From Prolixibacteraceae bacterium UBA6029 (GTDB lineage Bacteria > Bacteroidota > Bacteroidia > Bacteroidales > Prolixibacteraceae), in the NCBI GenBank assembly GCA_002429385.1, contig DIZL01000010.1:1-64000 (forward strand): a stretch of 64,000 nt of DNA, given 5' to 3'. A program made the translations under genes and the position numbers. The notes under the pieces were generated by a model that was not told the DNA's origin, searched no databases, and worked only from the letters and a program-made list of their open reading frames with translations. This document shows positions 17,598-26,277 of the stretch, in pieces. How positions within the stretch are numbered: position 1 is the stretch's first letter; each line of letters opens with the position of its first letter.

Positions 17598-18727
17598 TGT
17601 TTGAATCCCTATCACTTATAAGTTTACAGCAATACTGGTGGCTGATTGTCTCGCTGCTGGGTGCATTATTCGTTTTCCTGATGTTCGTTCAGGGAGGTGA
17701 AACCTTGTTTTTCACCATTGCTAAAACCAAAACGGAGAAATCACTCCTGGTGAATACCCTGGGGCGGAAATGGGAATTTACGTTTACCACTCTGGTCACT
17801 TTTGGAGGAGCTTTCTTTGCTTCGTTTCCCTTGTTTTATGCCACATCGTTTGGTGGAGCTTACTGGGTTTGGTTTGCGATCCTAATCTCTTTTGTGATTC
17901 AGGCTGTTTCGTATGAGTTTCGGAAAAAACCCGCTAACTTTTTAGGGGCCAAAACCTTCGAGATATTTCTTTTTATTAATGGCTTGCTTGGACCGGTGCT
18001 TGTGGGTACTGCGGTAGGTACATTCTTCAATGGGGCCATGTTTTCGCTCGACGACATGAAACATGTAACCTGGGGAACACCATTCCGGGGACTTGAAGCA
18101 GTGCTCACATTCCATAATCTGGCACTGGGATTGGCAGTTCTATTTCTGTCGCGTATCCTTGGGTTGCTGTATTTTATGAATTCCGTTGACAGTGAACCAA
18201 TCTTCGAACGATCAAAAAAGCATTTGTTATACAATACCGTTCCATTCTTGGTATTCTTCCTGTATTTTGTGATTGCTTTGCTCTTTAAAGATGGTTTTGC
18301 ATACAGATCAGGTACAGGAGAAATCGTCGTCGAATCATATAAATACCTGCACAATCTACTGGTCATGCCAATTAATACGTTAATGTTTTTGGCTGGAGTA
18401 GTTGGAGTTTTATGGGGCATTATTTCGACGCTCCTGAAAGGCGGCACCAAAGGCATCTGGTTTGCGGGCGGCGGAACAGTTCTGACTGTTTGGGCTTTGC
18501 TGATTCTGGCTGCGTTCAATCACACCAGTTTCTATCCTTCGGTTTTCGATTTGCAGTCGTCATTAACCATCGAAAATGCTTCATCGAGCCGGTTTACGCT
18601 GGTCTCTATGAGCTATGTTTCCTTATTTGTTCCGTTTGTTCTTGGCTACATCTGGTATGCCTGGAAATCAATGAACAACAAGAAAATCAGTACAGAAGAA
18701 CTGGAGCAGGAACATCACGTTTATTGA
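17597..18727 (+). CDS. cydB: Cytochrome bd ubiquinol oxidase subunit II
   Basis: A 376-residue membrane subunit with eight or nine helices that partners CydA. Family features are the N-terminal GlnGlyGlyGluThrLeuPhe region with GlyArgLysTrpGluPhe and the block SerTyrGluPheArgLysLysProAla. The last helix ends in a charged tail. It is followed after 61 bases by a 45-residue membrane peptide and then a strong terminator, so the transcript is DUF4492-cydA-cydB-small peptide. Confidence 0.95.
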   Translation: MFESLSLISLQQYWWLIVSLLGALFVFLMFVQGGETLFFTIAKTKTEKSLLVNTLGRKWEFTFTTLVTFGGAFFASFPLFYATSFGGAYWVWFAILISFVIQAVSYEFRKKPANFLGAKTFEIFLFINGLLGPVLVGTAVGTFFNGAMFSLDDMKHVTWGTPFRGLEAVLTFHNLALGLAVLFLSRILGLLYFMNSVDSEPIFERSKKHLLYNTVPFLVFFLYFVIALLFKDGFAYRSGTGEIVVESYKYLHNLLVMPINTLMFLAGVVGVLWGIISTLLKGGTKGIWFAGGGTVLTVWALLILAAFNHTSFYPSVFDLQSSLTIENASSSRFTLVSMSYVSLFVPFVLGYIWYAWKSMNNKKISTEELEQEHHVY

Positions 18728-18788
18728 AGAAAACGTCATTAGCTAAGTGGAAATTTTCAATTAGTCAATCATCATTAATAAATCAACT

Positions 18789-18926
18789 ATGTACTGGAGT
18801 TCAATATTTTGGTTTTTAAGCTGGCCCGTGGTAGTCATTATCAGTTATCACCTGATTAAATTTACCATTCGTAAATACGAACCGATTCTGGAAAAACCTA
18901 TCAAAAAGGTGATTCATATAAAATAA
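18789..18926 (+). CDS. 45-residue single-helix membrane peptide (CydX-like by position)
   Basis: ATG at 18789 opens a frame of 45 residues ending TAA at 18924-18926. It begins MetTyrTrpSerSerIlePheTrp, continues with a helix rich in Val/Ile (about residues 5-23), and ends with a basic tail (LysTyrGluProIleLeuGluLys). It lies between cydB and a terminator on the same strand. In Proteobacteria the small subunit CydX or CydS occupies the same place and has the same one-helix topology with a Trp-rich start. No sequence homology to CydX can be claimed by eye, so the role is inferred from position and shape. Confidence 0.65.
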   Translation: MYWSSIFWFLSWPVVVIISYHLIKFTIRKYEPILEKPIKKVIHIK

Positions 18927-18940
18927 AGAATAGTCTCCCG

Positions 18941-18979
18941 GGATCCGATCTTTTCATAAGATCGGATCCTTATTTTTTG
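18941..18979 (+). terminator. Intrinsic terminator of the cyd operon
   Basis: GGATCCGATCTT (18941-18952) pairs perfectly with AAGATCGGATCC (18958-18969) across a 5-base loop, followed by TTATTTTTT. This is a 12-bp GC-containing stem with a U-tract, 14 bases after the stop of the 45-residue peptide. Confidence 0.92.
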
Positions 18980-19411
18980 AGTCATATAGACTGAAGCACT
19001 TGACAGGATGAGAAAATATTATTTTTCCCGGCAAGTAACACATACCGGTTTCGCCTTTCCTTTATACAAATACCAATCCTTCAATACTTCCGAATAAAAA
19101 CTGACCGATACCTCCCTGCGTCTTTAGTCGGATAGCTTTTGTTATCATTCAACATTCAATCCATATACGCGTAAACCATTCTTAAACGAATTGTAGGGGT
19201 TTGGCAGAAGATCCCGGATCCCTTCAGATTGTTAAGGGAGAAATAAATCGCAGTTCGTCTCAATGATTCAATGACCTTTACTAATTCTCCTTCGGGATAA
19301 GAAATGATAGCAGTCAGTACCCTATTCATCTTCCCGATATGAACCCCTGCCAAACGCCTTTCTATATTTGCATGTTCACAGTTTATTTCAGGTATTTATT
19401 TTGTAAGTCAA

Positions 19412-19455
19412 CATACAGAAACCTTACAGAAACCATACTCAAACCATACACAAAT
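19412..19455. repeat. 11-bp tandem repeat x4
   Basis: Four consecutive degenerate units of 11 bases: CATACAGAAAC, CTTACAGAAAC, CATACTCAAAC, CATACACAAAT. The period equals that of the arrays at 44.7-44.9 kb and 62.3 kb. Confidence 0.75.
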
Positions 19456-19570
19456 CAAAGAGGGTTCATAGTGCGATCCCTGCCCGTTCCCGGTTCGGTC
19501 TGATTTCAATCCTCATGTTCTGCGCTATGTAATATAGAGTTGAATGAAGCTTTAAAAACAGGCCGGTTAA

Positions 19571-19591
19571 ACTAAATGGAATTCATTTAGT
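19571..19591. promoter_or_regulatory. Operator-like palindrome upstream of the Spy-like gene
   Basis: ACTAAATG-gaatt-CATTTAGT is a perfect inverted repeat with 8-base arms, ending 27 bases before the start codon at 19619. The position in the leader and the short arms suggest a repressor or activator site, or a leader hairpin. No regulator can be named. Confidence 0.45.
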
Positions 19592-19618
19592 CCAAGGAAA
19601 GAATTTAAAACTTTAATT

Positions 19619-20008
19619 ATGAAAAAATTAGTATTGGTTGTTTTTGTGGCTTTATTTGCCTTTGGTTCTAGTTTCGCACAACCAGGCGGTGGTGATCCTG
19701 CAGCTCGTCTACAGAGAGAACTCGATGGGTTGACTACGGAATTAAGTCTTACAAAAGATCAGTTAGCAAAAGTTACTACTATTGTTACCGATGCACAGAA
19801 AAAACAGTCAGAAGCATATGCAAAAATGCGTGAAGCCGGTGGTACGATGGACCGTACCAAAATGCGTGAAGAACGCACTAAAATGCAGGCTGAAACTGAC
19901 AAACAAATTAAGGCAGTTATAACTCCTGAACAAGGCGTTAAACTTGATGCTTTTCGTAAAAAACAAGCTGAAGAACGTGCCAAACGTATGCAGGGACAGG
20001 GTCAGTAA
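19619..20008 (+). CDS. Periplasmic Spy/CpxP-like helical protein
   Basis: A 129-residue secreted protein with a signal peptide (about residues 1-20, ending SerSerPheAlaGln) and a mature part that is almost entirely charged helix. The pattern LeuSerLeuThrLysAspGlnLeuAlaLysVal and IleThrProGluGlnGlyValLysLeu repeats the LTxxQ theme of the Spy/CpxP family. These are periplasmic chaperones or metal and stress sensors. It stands alone, with its own leader palindrome and a shared terminator with nuoN. Confidence 0.8.
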   Translation: MKKLVLVVFVALFAFGSSFAQPGGGDPAARLQRELDGLTTELSLTKDQLAKVTTIVTDAQKKQSEAYAKMREAGGTMDRTKMREERTKMQAETDKQIKAVITPEQGVKLDAFRKKQAEERAKRMQGQGQ

Positions 20009-20032
20009 GAAGATTAATACATTTCAATTTTG

Positions 20033-20070
20033 AAAAAACCTTTCTGATTACAAATCCAGGAAGGTTTTTT
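20033..20070. terminator. Bidirectional terminator between the Spy-like gene and nuoN
   Basis: AAAAAACCTTTCTG (20033-20046) pairs with CAGGAAGGTTTTTT (20057-20070) with one wobble, over a 10-base loop. A-runs and T-runs on both sides let it end both the plus-strand Spy-like transcript and the minus-strand nuo operon, which converge here. Confidence 0.85.
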
Positions 20071-20074
20071 TTAT

Positions 20075-21448
20075 TTATATGGGTAATTTCCAAACGAATA
20101 TCCCAAGTATAACAACCGCGACACCGCAAACGATAATAAGCGCTGCATTGAGTTTGCTGACAATTATAACACTCGGTTGCTCACGTTCGGTAAACACTTC
20201 ACGAACGACATTGAAATAGTAATAAATGCCGATTATTGCCATTAGAATGGCGAATATGGAAGTCCAAAGTATTCCCTGGCTGATGGATAACACAAAGACC
20301 TGGTATTTGGCCATAAATCCTGAAGTTGGTGGAATTCCTGCCAGGGACATCAGTAATATGGTCATGAAGACCGCGATCCAGGGCTTGGTTTTGAACAGGC
20401 CTCTGAAAATGAAGAGTTCTTCATGTCTTTCAGATGCTCGTTTCATCAAAATGAATATAATAAATATTGGGACGGTTGCCAGCGAATAAACGAAAGTGTA
20501 ATACAACAATACGGCAGCTGATGAACCATGCTGTGAAAGCATGGCCAGCATGATAAAACCGCTGTGTGAAATAGAAGAATAGGCAAGCAGTCGTTTGAAG
20601 TTTGTTTGCTTCAGGGCTCCCAGGTTACCAACAAACAAAGTAAGAGCGGTCATCACCCAAAGTGCTTTTTCAAGAGGAATGGGTAATGGAAGTAATCCCA
20701 TATTCAATAATCGGTAAAAAGCAGCAAAACCAGCGGTCTTTACCACCGTTGACATAAATGCAGTAACAAGGGTAGGAGCTCCTTCATACACATCGGGACT
20801 CCAGAAATGAAAGGGTGCTGCGGCTACCTTAAAGGCGACGCCAATCAGGATAAAAAGCAATCCAACCAAAAGCATGGGAGGCAGGTGCCCATTAAATTGA
20901 GCAATAAAAGTCTTGATCTCAGGCAGGTAAAAGGTGGCCGAAGCCCCGTAAACAAGTGCAATTCCGAAAAGGAAAATAGCTGTGGCAAACGAACCAAGCA
21001 TGAAATACTTGAATGAAGCTTCATTTGACCGGTAAGAATATTTCTTTCCCCCGGCAAGCACATACAGCGGGATGGATAAAATTTCGATTCCCAGAAACAG
21101 CATAATGAGGTTTGAAAATGAGGTCATCAGGAAAGCTCCGGCAAGTGCAAAAATCATCAAGGCGTATTGCTCAGCAACATGAAGCTTCATATCTTCATAA
21201 TAGTCAATACCAAAGATGAAAATCAGGATGGTAATAATAATCATGGAAATATTGAAGGCGATCGAGAAGTTATCGAACAGAATCATGTTATGAAAATACA
21301 TGGAGCCAAGTCCCCAGTCCTGAAATGAAAGGTATAATGAGACCAGAAGCCCCGCAATTGCGACAGGCGCCAGAATGGTCTTGTTTTTTATAAATCCCAG
21401 ATACAAGACCAGTATTCCCAGAACGATTGTAAATATTAATGCAGTCAT
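20075..21448 (-). CDS. nuoN: NADH-quinone oxidoreductase subunit N
   Basis: A 457-residue antiporter-like membrane subunit of complex I with about fourteen helices. Conserved parts are LeuMetPheLeuGlyIleGluIleLeuSerIleProLeuTyrVal (helix 5 Glu) and AlaAlaAlaProPheHisPheTrpSerProAspValTyrGlu. The block LysArgLeuLeuAlaTyrSerSerIleSerHis and the Lys-containing discontinuous helices are also present. It is the last gene of the nuo operon and ends against the shared terminator. Confidence 0.95.
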   Translation of the reverse strand: MTALIFTIVLGILVLYLGFIKNKTILAPVAIAGLLVSLYLSFQDWGLGSMYFHNMILFDNFSIAFNISMIIITILIFIFGIDYYEDMKLHVAEQYALMIFALAGAFLMTSFSNLIMLFLGIEILSIPLYVLAGGKKYSYRSNEASFKYFMLGSFATAIFLFGIALVYGASATFYLPEIKTFIAQFNGHLPPMLLVGLLFILIGVAFKVAAAPFHFWSPDVYEGAPTLVTAFMSTVVKTAGFAAFYRLLNMGLLPLPIPLEKALWVMTALTLFVGNLGALKQTNFKRLLAYSSISHSGFIMLAMLSQHGSSAAVLLYYTFVYSLATVPIFIIFILMKRASERHEELFIFRGLFKTKPWIAVFMTILLMSLAGIPPTSGFMAKYQVFVLSISQGILWTSIFAILMAIIGIYYYFNVVREVFTEREQPSVIIVSKLNAALIIVCGVAVVILGIFVWKLPI

Positions 21449-21484
21449 TTGCTTTCAGTAATCAGGTTATTTCTAAAATACGGT

Positions 21485-22948
21485 TCAATGTGCAAGGGCT
21501 GAAACTGCTTCCGCAACAGGTTTTATCAGATTCTGTGTTGCATGTATAGATTGGTCGAACAAATTAAATATTGGCTGCGGGTATATACCCAGACCAATGA
21601 TTACAACAATCAATGGAATCAGAATCAGGTAATCGAGCGCACGAATATCGGTTATCTTGTTAAAAACCGACTTCTGCACTCCAAGCATGGCACGCTGATA
21701 AGCATACAGCATGTAGATTGCTCCAAGGATCATGGTAAGTCCGCCAATGGCAGCAAACCATATAGATTGTTGAAAAAGTCCTGTAATCATCAGAAATTCT
21801 CCTATAAAGCCAGCCGTCAGCGGCAGCGCTATTGATCCTAAAACGACGATCAGCAGAAGCAGTGCCATTTTTGGGGCCTGTAGTTTTAGTCCTCCCAGTT
21901 GAGGTAATTCGATCGTCCCTGTCTTTTCCTTAATCAGGCTTGCAATGTAAAAAAGTGCAGCAATGGTTACTCCATGACTGATGGTCTGAATAAGAAGTCC
22001 CTGTAATGCATAGGTGTTCAGTACAAACATAGCAGCGACCATAAGGGAGATATGCGCCATTGAGGAAAAAGCAATCAGCATTTTCAGGTTAGTCTTTCGG
22101 AAGGCGATTAAAGAAGCATAGATTACTCCAATCAAACTCAGTACAATCACCGTATTCTGCCAATATAATACTCCCTGTGGAATCACCGGGAATAGAAACC
22201 GTAGTGCTCCGTAAATACCCATTTTGGTCATCACCCCTGCAAGGATCATCACTCCCTGGGTTGAGGCCATATTATACGTTGGTGGCTGCCAGGTGTGAAA
22301 CGGAAATACGGGCATCTTTATGGCAAAGGCAATAAACAGTATCCAGAAGAGCCAGATTTGTGTGGTTGCCGGTATGTTTAGTTTGTTGAATGCTGCAAAA
22401 TCAGTTGTATGCGGTACTGGTGTCAGTTGATAAAGATAAATGATGCCAAACAACAGTAACAGACTCCCGGTCAGGGTGTATATAAAGAATTTGAACGTGA
22501 TTGTTTTTCTACCGTCGCCTCCCCAGATGAGCAGGATAAAATAGACAGGAATCAGCGACAGTTCCCAGAATACGTAAAAGAGAAAAGCATTCTGCGCCAA
22601 GAAAACTCCCAATAAGGCCGATTGTGTAAACAGGATCAGGAAATTAAGTATATGAACGTTTCGCTGTTCACGGTTAAATCCGGCAAGCAGGATGAATGGG
22701 AAAAGAAGGTTGGTAAGCAAAATCATGATCATGCTTATTCCATCGAATCCCAGTGAGAAATTAATCCCGAGAAAACTTATCCATTCTACAGCGTATGCAG
22801 CAGAAGGCGATAAAACCAAAGATAAGGTGATAAGCAAATTAATTACAGAAGCTGCCAGTGCCATGGGACGCACGACTGACGCACTTCGGAATGGTAGCAG
22901 AAACAGGCCTGTAAGTATCGGCAGAAAAAGAATAATCAGTAGTATCAT
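21485..22948 (-). CDS. nuoM: NADH-quinone oxidoreductase subunit M
   Basis: A 487-residue antiporter-like subunit of the complex I membrane arm. PheTyrValPheTrpGluLeuSerLeuIleProValTyr provides the conserved Glu of helix 5. MetProValPheProPheHisThrTrpGlnPro and LeuLysMetLeuIleAlaPheSerSerMetAlaHis follow in the normal order. It lies 4 bases after nuoL and 36 before nuoN. Confidence 0.95.
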   Translation of the reverse strand: MILLIILFLPILTGLFLLPFRSASVVRPMALAASVINLLITLSLVLSPSAAYAVEWISFLGINFSLGFDGISMIMILLTNLLFPFILLAGFNREQRNVHILNFLILFTQSALLGVFLAQNAFLFYVFWELSLIPVYFILLIWGGDGRKTITFKFFIYTLTGSLLLLFGIIYLYQLTPVPHTTDFAAFNKLNIPATTQIWLFWILFIAFAIKMPVFPFHTWQPPTYNMASTQGVMILAGVMTKMGIYGALRFLFPVIPQGVLYWQNTVIVLSLIGVIYASLIAFRKTNLKMLIAFSSMAHISLMVAAMFVLNTYALQGLLIQTISHGVTIAALFYIASLIKEKTGTIELPQLGGLKLQAPKMALLLLIVVLGSIALPLTAGFIGEFLMITGLFQQSIWFAAIGGLTMILGAIYMLYAYQRAMLGVQKSVFNKITDIRALDYLILIPLIVVIIGLGIYPQPIFNLFDQSIHATQNLIKPVAEAVSALAH

Positions 22949-22952
22949 GGGC

Positions 22953-24854
22953 TCAGATTGTCAGGATAAATACGATGAATAATAAAATACCTGCTACCAT
23001 AGCAAAGAAGTAAAAGCTCATATTTCCCCGCTGCAGTTTACGCGTCAGGATACCAATTCTTGATGTTGCCTCTCCGATTCCATCAACAATTGGATTCAAA
23101 ACTTTAGTTTCAACTTTATTGAAGAGGAAATTGGAGAATGAACTGTACGGCTTTTCAACGAGGATCATGTAAGTTTTGTCAATATAGAACTTGTTGACTA
23201 CAATCCTGCTCCAGATTGACATTGGCTCACCATCTCGTGCCGGGAGATTTGCTTTCCTGACATAGGTTCGATAGGCAATACCGATTACAAGGATTAAAAG
23301 AACCAATGATAGAATTATTAATTCTATTTCAGTAGTTGAACTAATTTCTTCGGAAACCTTGGAAGATACTGCACTTTGAAGGAAATTACTGAAGCTCAGA
23401 TTTCCTCCAAACAACGATGGAATATTAAGGAATCCACCAAATACAGACAGAACCCCCAATATAATCAACGGAATGGTCATCACTTTGGGAGATTCATGCG
23501 GATGAGCACCAGCCAGACGTTGTTCTCCGAAAAATACCAGATAAAACAGGCGGAACATATAGAAACAGGTCAGCAATGCGCCTCCAAGCGCCAGGAAGTA
23601 AAGAATTACATTGTGTTCAAATGCCTTGCTGAGAATCATATCTTTGCTGAAGAAACCCGAAAACGGGGGAATCCCACTAATTGCAAGTGTTGCAGCCAGA
23701 AAAGTGAAATAGGTAATAGGCATCTTCTTTCTCAATCCACCCATCTTGCGAATATCCTGCTCACCGCCCATTGCATGAATGATACTGCCGGCTCCAAGGA
23801 ACAGAAGTGCCTTGAAAAAAGCATGTGTGGTCAGATGAAATACTGCTGATGAATATGCGCCCAGCCCTAATGCAAGGAACATATACCCCAGTTGAGATAC
23901 GGTAGAATAGGCAAGCACTTTTTTAATGTCGTTCTGCCTTAATCCAATAATGGCAGCCACGATAGCAGTTGTCAGGCCAATAGCTGTAATCACATTGAGT
24001 GTTATCGGGGCGAGGTTATAAAGAATGCTTGAACGTGCAATCATGTATATCCCGGCCGTTACCATGGTAGCTGCATGTATCAGGGCTGAAACCGGTGTAG
24101 GTCCGGCCATTGCATCAGGCAGCCAGGTGTAAAGCGGTATCTGTGCACTTTTTCCCACAGCCCCAACCAAAAGCAGAAGTGTAATCAGTGTAATTATCGG
24201 CCCTCCTGCATGCATTAGGGAGGCCTGGGCAAATATCTCTGAAAATGAAACTGACTTAAAGGTAAAGAATAGCAGGATGATACCAAGGATAAAACCCAGA
24301 TCACCAATACGGTTCATGATGAATGCTTTCCTGGCTGCATAATTAAAGGCCGGATTCTTGAACCAAAATCCTATCAGCAAATAAGAGCATAGTCCGACGC
24401 CTTCCCAGCCAATGAACAGCACAAGGTAATTGGCACCCATTACGAGCAGCAACATGCTGAAAGTAAATAGATTCATCTGTGCGAAAAAGGAATTCACACG
24501 TTCATCGTCGTGCATGTATCCGATAGAATAAACATGAATGAGCGATCCTACACCAGTCACAACAAGCATCATGGTCAGCGACAAATGATCGATCAGGAAA
24601 GCAAAAGGGATATTCATATTCCCGACAGCAATCCAGTTGAACAGGGTTATCGTGGCTGAATCCTGTCCTGAACTCCTTAGCAAATAAAACAAGACGACAG
24701 ATATAATGAATGAGAAAAAAATCATCGCACTGGCAATGATCCCACCCTGATTGTGTTTAAGGCGCTTTCCTGCAAGTCCGGTAATCAGGAACCCCATCAA
24801 AGGAAAAGCCGGAACAAGATAGGCCAGGTTTATATTAGGAATCGTTCCTACCAT
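22953..24854 (-). CDS. nuoL: NADH-quinone oxidoreductase subunit L
   Basis: A 633-residue distal antiporter-like subunit. Signature segments include GlyTrpGluGlyValGlyLeuCysSerTyrLeuLeuIleGlyPhe and GlnIleProLeuTyrThrTrpLeuProAspAlaMetAlaGlyProThrProValSerAlaLeu. The long C-terminal lateral helix region is present (about 500-633). Full length for the family. Its start overlaps the nuoK stop by seven bases. Confidence 0.96.
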   Translation of the reverse strand: MVGTIPNINLAYLVPAFPLMGFLITGLAGKRLKHNQGGIIASAMIFFSFIISVVLFYLLRSSGQDSATITLFNWIAVGNMNIPFAFLIDHLSLTMMLVVTGVGSLIHVYSIGYMHDDERVNSFFAQMNLFTFSMLLLVMGANYLVLFIGWEGVGLCSYLLIGFWFKNPAFNYAARKAFIMNRIGDLGFILGIILLFFTFKSVSFSEIFAQASLMHAGGPIITLITLLLLVGAVGKSAQIPLYTWLPDAMAGPTPVSALIHAATMVTAGIYMIARSSILYNLAPITLNVITAIGLTTAIVAAIIGLRQNDIKKVLAYSTVSQLGYMFLALGLGAYSSAVFHLTTHAFFKALLFLGAGSIIHAMGGEQDIRKMGGLRKKMPITYFTFLAATLAISGIPPFSGFFSKDMILSKAFEHNVILYFLALGGALLTCFYMFRLFYLVFFGEQRLAGAHPHESPKVMTIPLIILGVLSVFGGFLNIPSLFGGNLSFSNFLQSAVSSKVSEEISSTTEIELIILSLVLLILVIGIAYRTYVRKANLPARDGEPMSIWSRIVVNKFYIDKTYMILVEKPYSSFSNFLFNKVETKVLNPIVDGIGEATSRIGILTRKLQRGNMSFYFFAMVAGILLFIVFILTI

Positions 24855-25177
24855 TTTAAACGGTTCAAAAGGTTAATATCCACCGAATCAACATTCCGCT
24901 TCATCATTACCAATATTGAGAGGCCAACAGCAACTTCAGCTGCAGCGACTATCATGATAAAGAACACAAATACCTGTCCTGAAGGATCAGAATGGTACGC
25001 AGCAAAAGCCGTAACCAACAGGTTGACCGAGTTAAACATCAGTTCGATACACATCAGGATAATGATCGTGTTTCGACGGAATAAAACTCCCATCAGTCCT
25101 ATGCTGAAAAGCGCAACACTTAATAGAATATAGTGTTCCAGTGGGATAAGCTGTATGGCAGAAGAAATGTCCTTCAT
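24848..25177 (-). CDS. nuoK: NADH-quinone oxidoreductase subunit K
   Basis: A 109-residue three-helix subunit. IleIleLeuMetCysIleGluLeuMetPheAsnSerValAsn carries the conserved membrane Glu, and the second Glu lies in AlaAlaAlaGluValAlaValGlyLeu. Both are needed for proton transfer in the family. It overlaps both neighbours by a few bases, typical of the coupled nuoJKL segment. Confidence 0.95.
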   Translation of the reverse strand: MKDISSAIQLIPLEHYILLSVALFSIGLMGVLFRRNTIIILMCIELMFNSVNLLVTAFAAYHSDPSGQVFVFFIMIVAAAEVAVGLSILVMMKRNVDSVDINLLNRLKW

Positions 25178-25683
25178 GATTTAAAGTTTTTTACTTCGTC
25201 TTTCTTCCCGAACATGACAGCACCAATCATAGCGGAAATAAACAATACGGATGAGATTTCAAATGGCAGAAGGAATTCATGAAACAAGGTTTTCCCTACT
25301 TCGGAAACCAATCCTACAGTTCCTGAAAATGGGTACCTTGGATGGATTTCAATCACCTGCCGTGTGGCTGCAACCATTACCAGGAAGAATATTCCCCCCG
25401 TAATTACTGCCGAGATTCGAGTTACTTTCGATTTTCGTACGATAATTTCCTTGTTCAGGTTCAGTAGCATAATTACAAACAGGAACAATACCATAATAGC
25501 GCCAGTATAAACTATGACGTGAACAACTGCCAGAAATTGAGCGTTCAGAAGGATATACTGGCCTGCCATGCCGATAAAGCAGATAATCAGGTAAATCACA
25601 CTGTCAACTGGATTCTTGGAGAATACAACGAACAATGCGCTGATGATCATGATGGCCGAAAGCATGTAAAATAAGAATGCCAT
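25174..25683 (-). CDS. nuoJ: NADH-quinone oxidoreductase subunit J
   Basis: A 169-residue five-helix subunit. The core IleTyrLeuIleIleCysPheIleGlyMetAlaGlyGlnTyrIleLeuLeuAsnAla and ValValHisValIleValTyrThrGlyAlaIleMetValLeuPhe is the conserved NuoJ stretch with its pi-bulge helix. Its stop overlaps the nuoK start by four bases. Confidence 0.94.
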   Translation of the reverse strand: MAFLFYMLSAIMIISALFVVFSKNPVDSVIYLIICFIGMAGQYILLNAQFLAVVHVIVYTGAIMVLFLFVIMLLNLNKEIIVRKSKVTRISAVITGGIFFLVMVAATRQVIEIHPRYPFSGTVGLVSEVGKTLFHEFLLPFEISSVLFISAMIGAVMFGKKDEVKNFKS

Positions 25684-25689
25684 ATGTTT

Positions 25690-26265
25690 TTATTTATTAT
25701 GTGCAAATTGTTTATTCTGCTTAAACTTCAACAAATTTTCAGTTTGTCTTGCTGATACATCAATCCGCATGTTAGGATCAAGTGGTTCAACCAACATGTC
25801 TTTTCCATAAATAAATGGCAGACGTTCATAATCAGAGGGAACAAGCCGGTCGGTCAGGAAAATTGCTTCCTTGGGACAGGCTTCCTCACAATCGCCACAG
25901 AAAATACATCGCAGCATATTTATTTCATAGACCTCTGCATATTTTTCCTCCCGGTACAAGTTTTCTTCACCGGGTTTACGTTCAGCAGCTACCATGGTGA
26001 TGGCTTCTGCGGGACACGCAACAGCACATAATCCGCATGCCGTGCATCGTTCACGACCCTGATCGTCACGTTTCAGAACATGCAGCCCACGGTAAACCTT
26101 ACTGAATTCACGTGTCTCTTCAGGATAGTTTATTGTCGTTTTCTTTCTGAAAAAATGCTTAATAGTAATGAACATGCCTTTAGCAATGGCAGGCAGATAG
26201 ATCCATTCAAGGAAGGTCATCTTCTTGTCAGAAACCATTTTCGATCTGTTTGTTAAGGCATGCAT
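25690..26265 (-). CDS. nuoI: NADH-quinone oxidoreductase subunit I (two 4Fe-4S)
   Basis: A 191-residue ferredoxin-like subunit. It binds clusters N6a and N6b through CysThrAlaCysGlyLeuCysAlaValAlaCysPro and CysIlePheCysGlyAspCysGluGluAlaCysPro, passing electrons towards NuoB. The first in-frame ATG gives a somewhat long N-terminus; ATGs at 26238 (MetValSerAspLys) or 26220 (MetThrPheLeuGlu) are also plausible starts. It lies between nuoH and nuoJ in the usual order. Confidence 0.95.
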   Translation of the reverse strand: MHALTNRSKMVSDKKMTFLEWIYLPAIAKGMFITIKHFFRKKTTINYPEETREFSKVYRGLHVLKRDDQGRERCTACGLCAVACPAEAITMVAAERKPGEENLYREEKYAEVYEINMLRCIFCGDCEEACPKEAIFLTDRLVPSDYERLPFIYGKDMLVEPLDPNMRIDVSARQTENLLKFKQNKQFAHNK

Positions 26266-26277
26266 GGCTCTTTCGGA

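Larger units (their letters stand above)
18980..19618. other. Intergenic region with an 11-bp tandem repeat and a palindrome
   Basis: No gene is supported; a 65-residue minus-strand frame at 19156-19353 shows no family. Notable are the tandem repeat at 19412-19455 and the palindrome at 19571-19591, listed separately. Confidence 0.5.

Noticed and set aside
19156..19353. 65-residue minus-strand frame
   Set aside because: No family resemblance and isolated in non-coding DNA.
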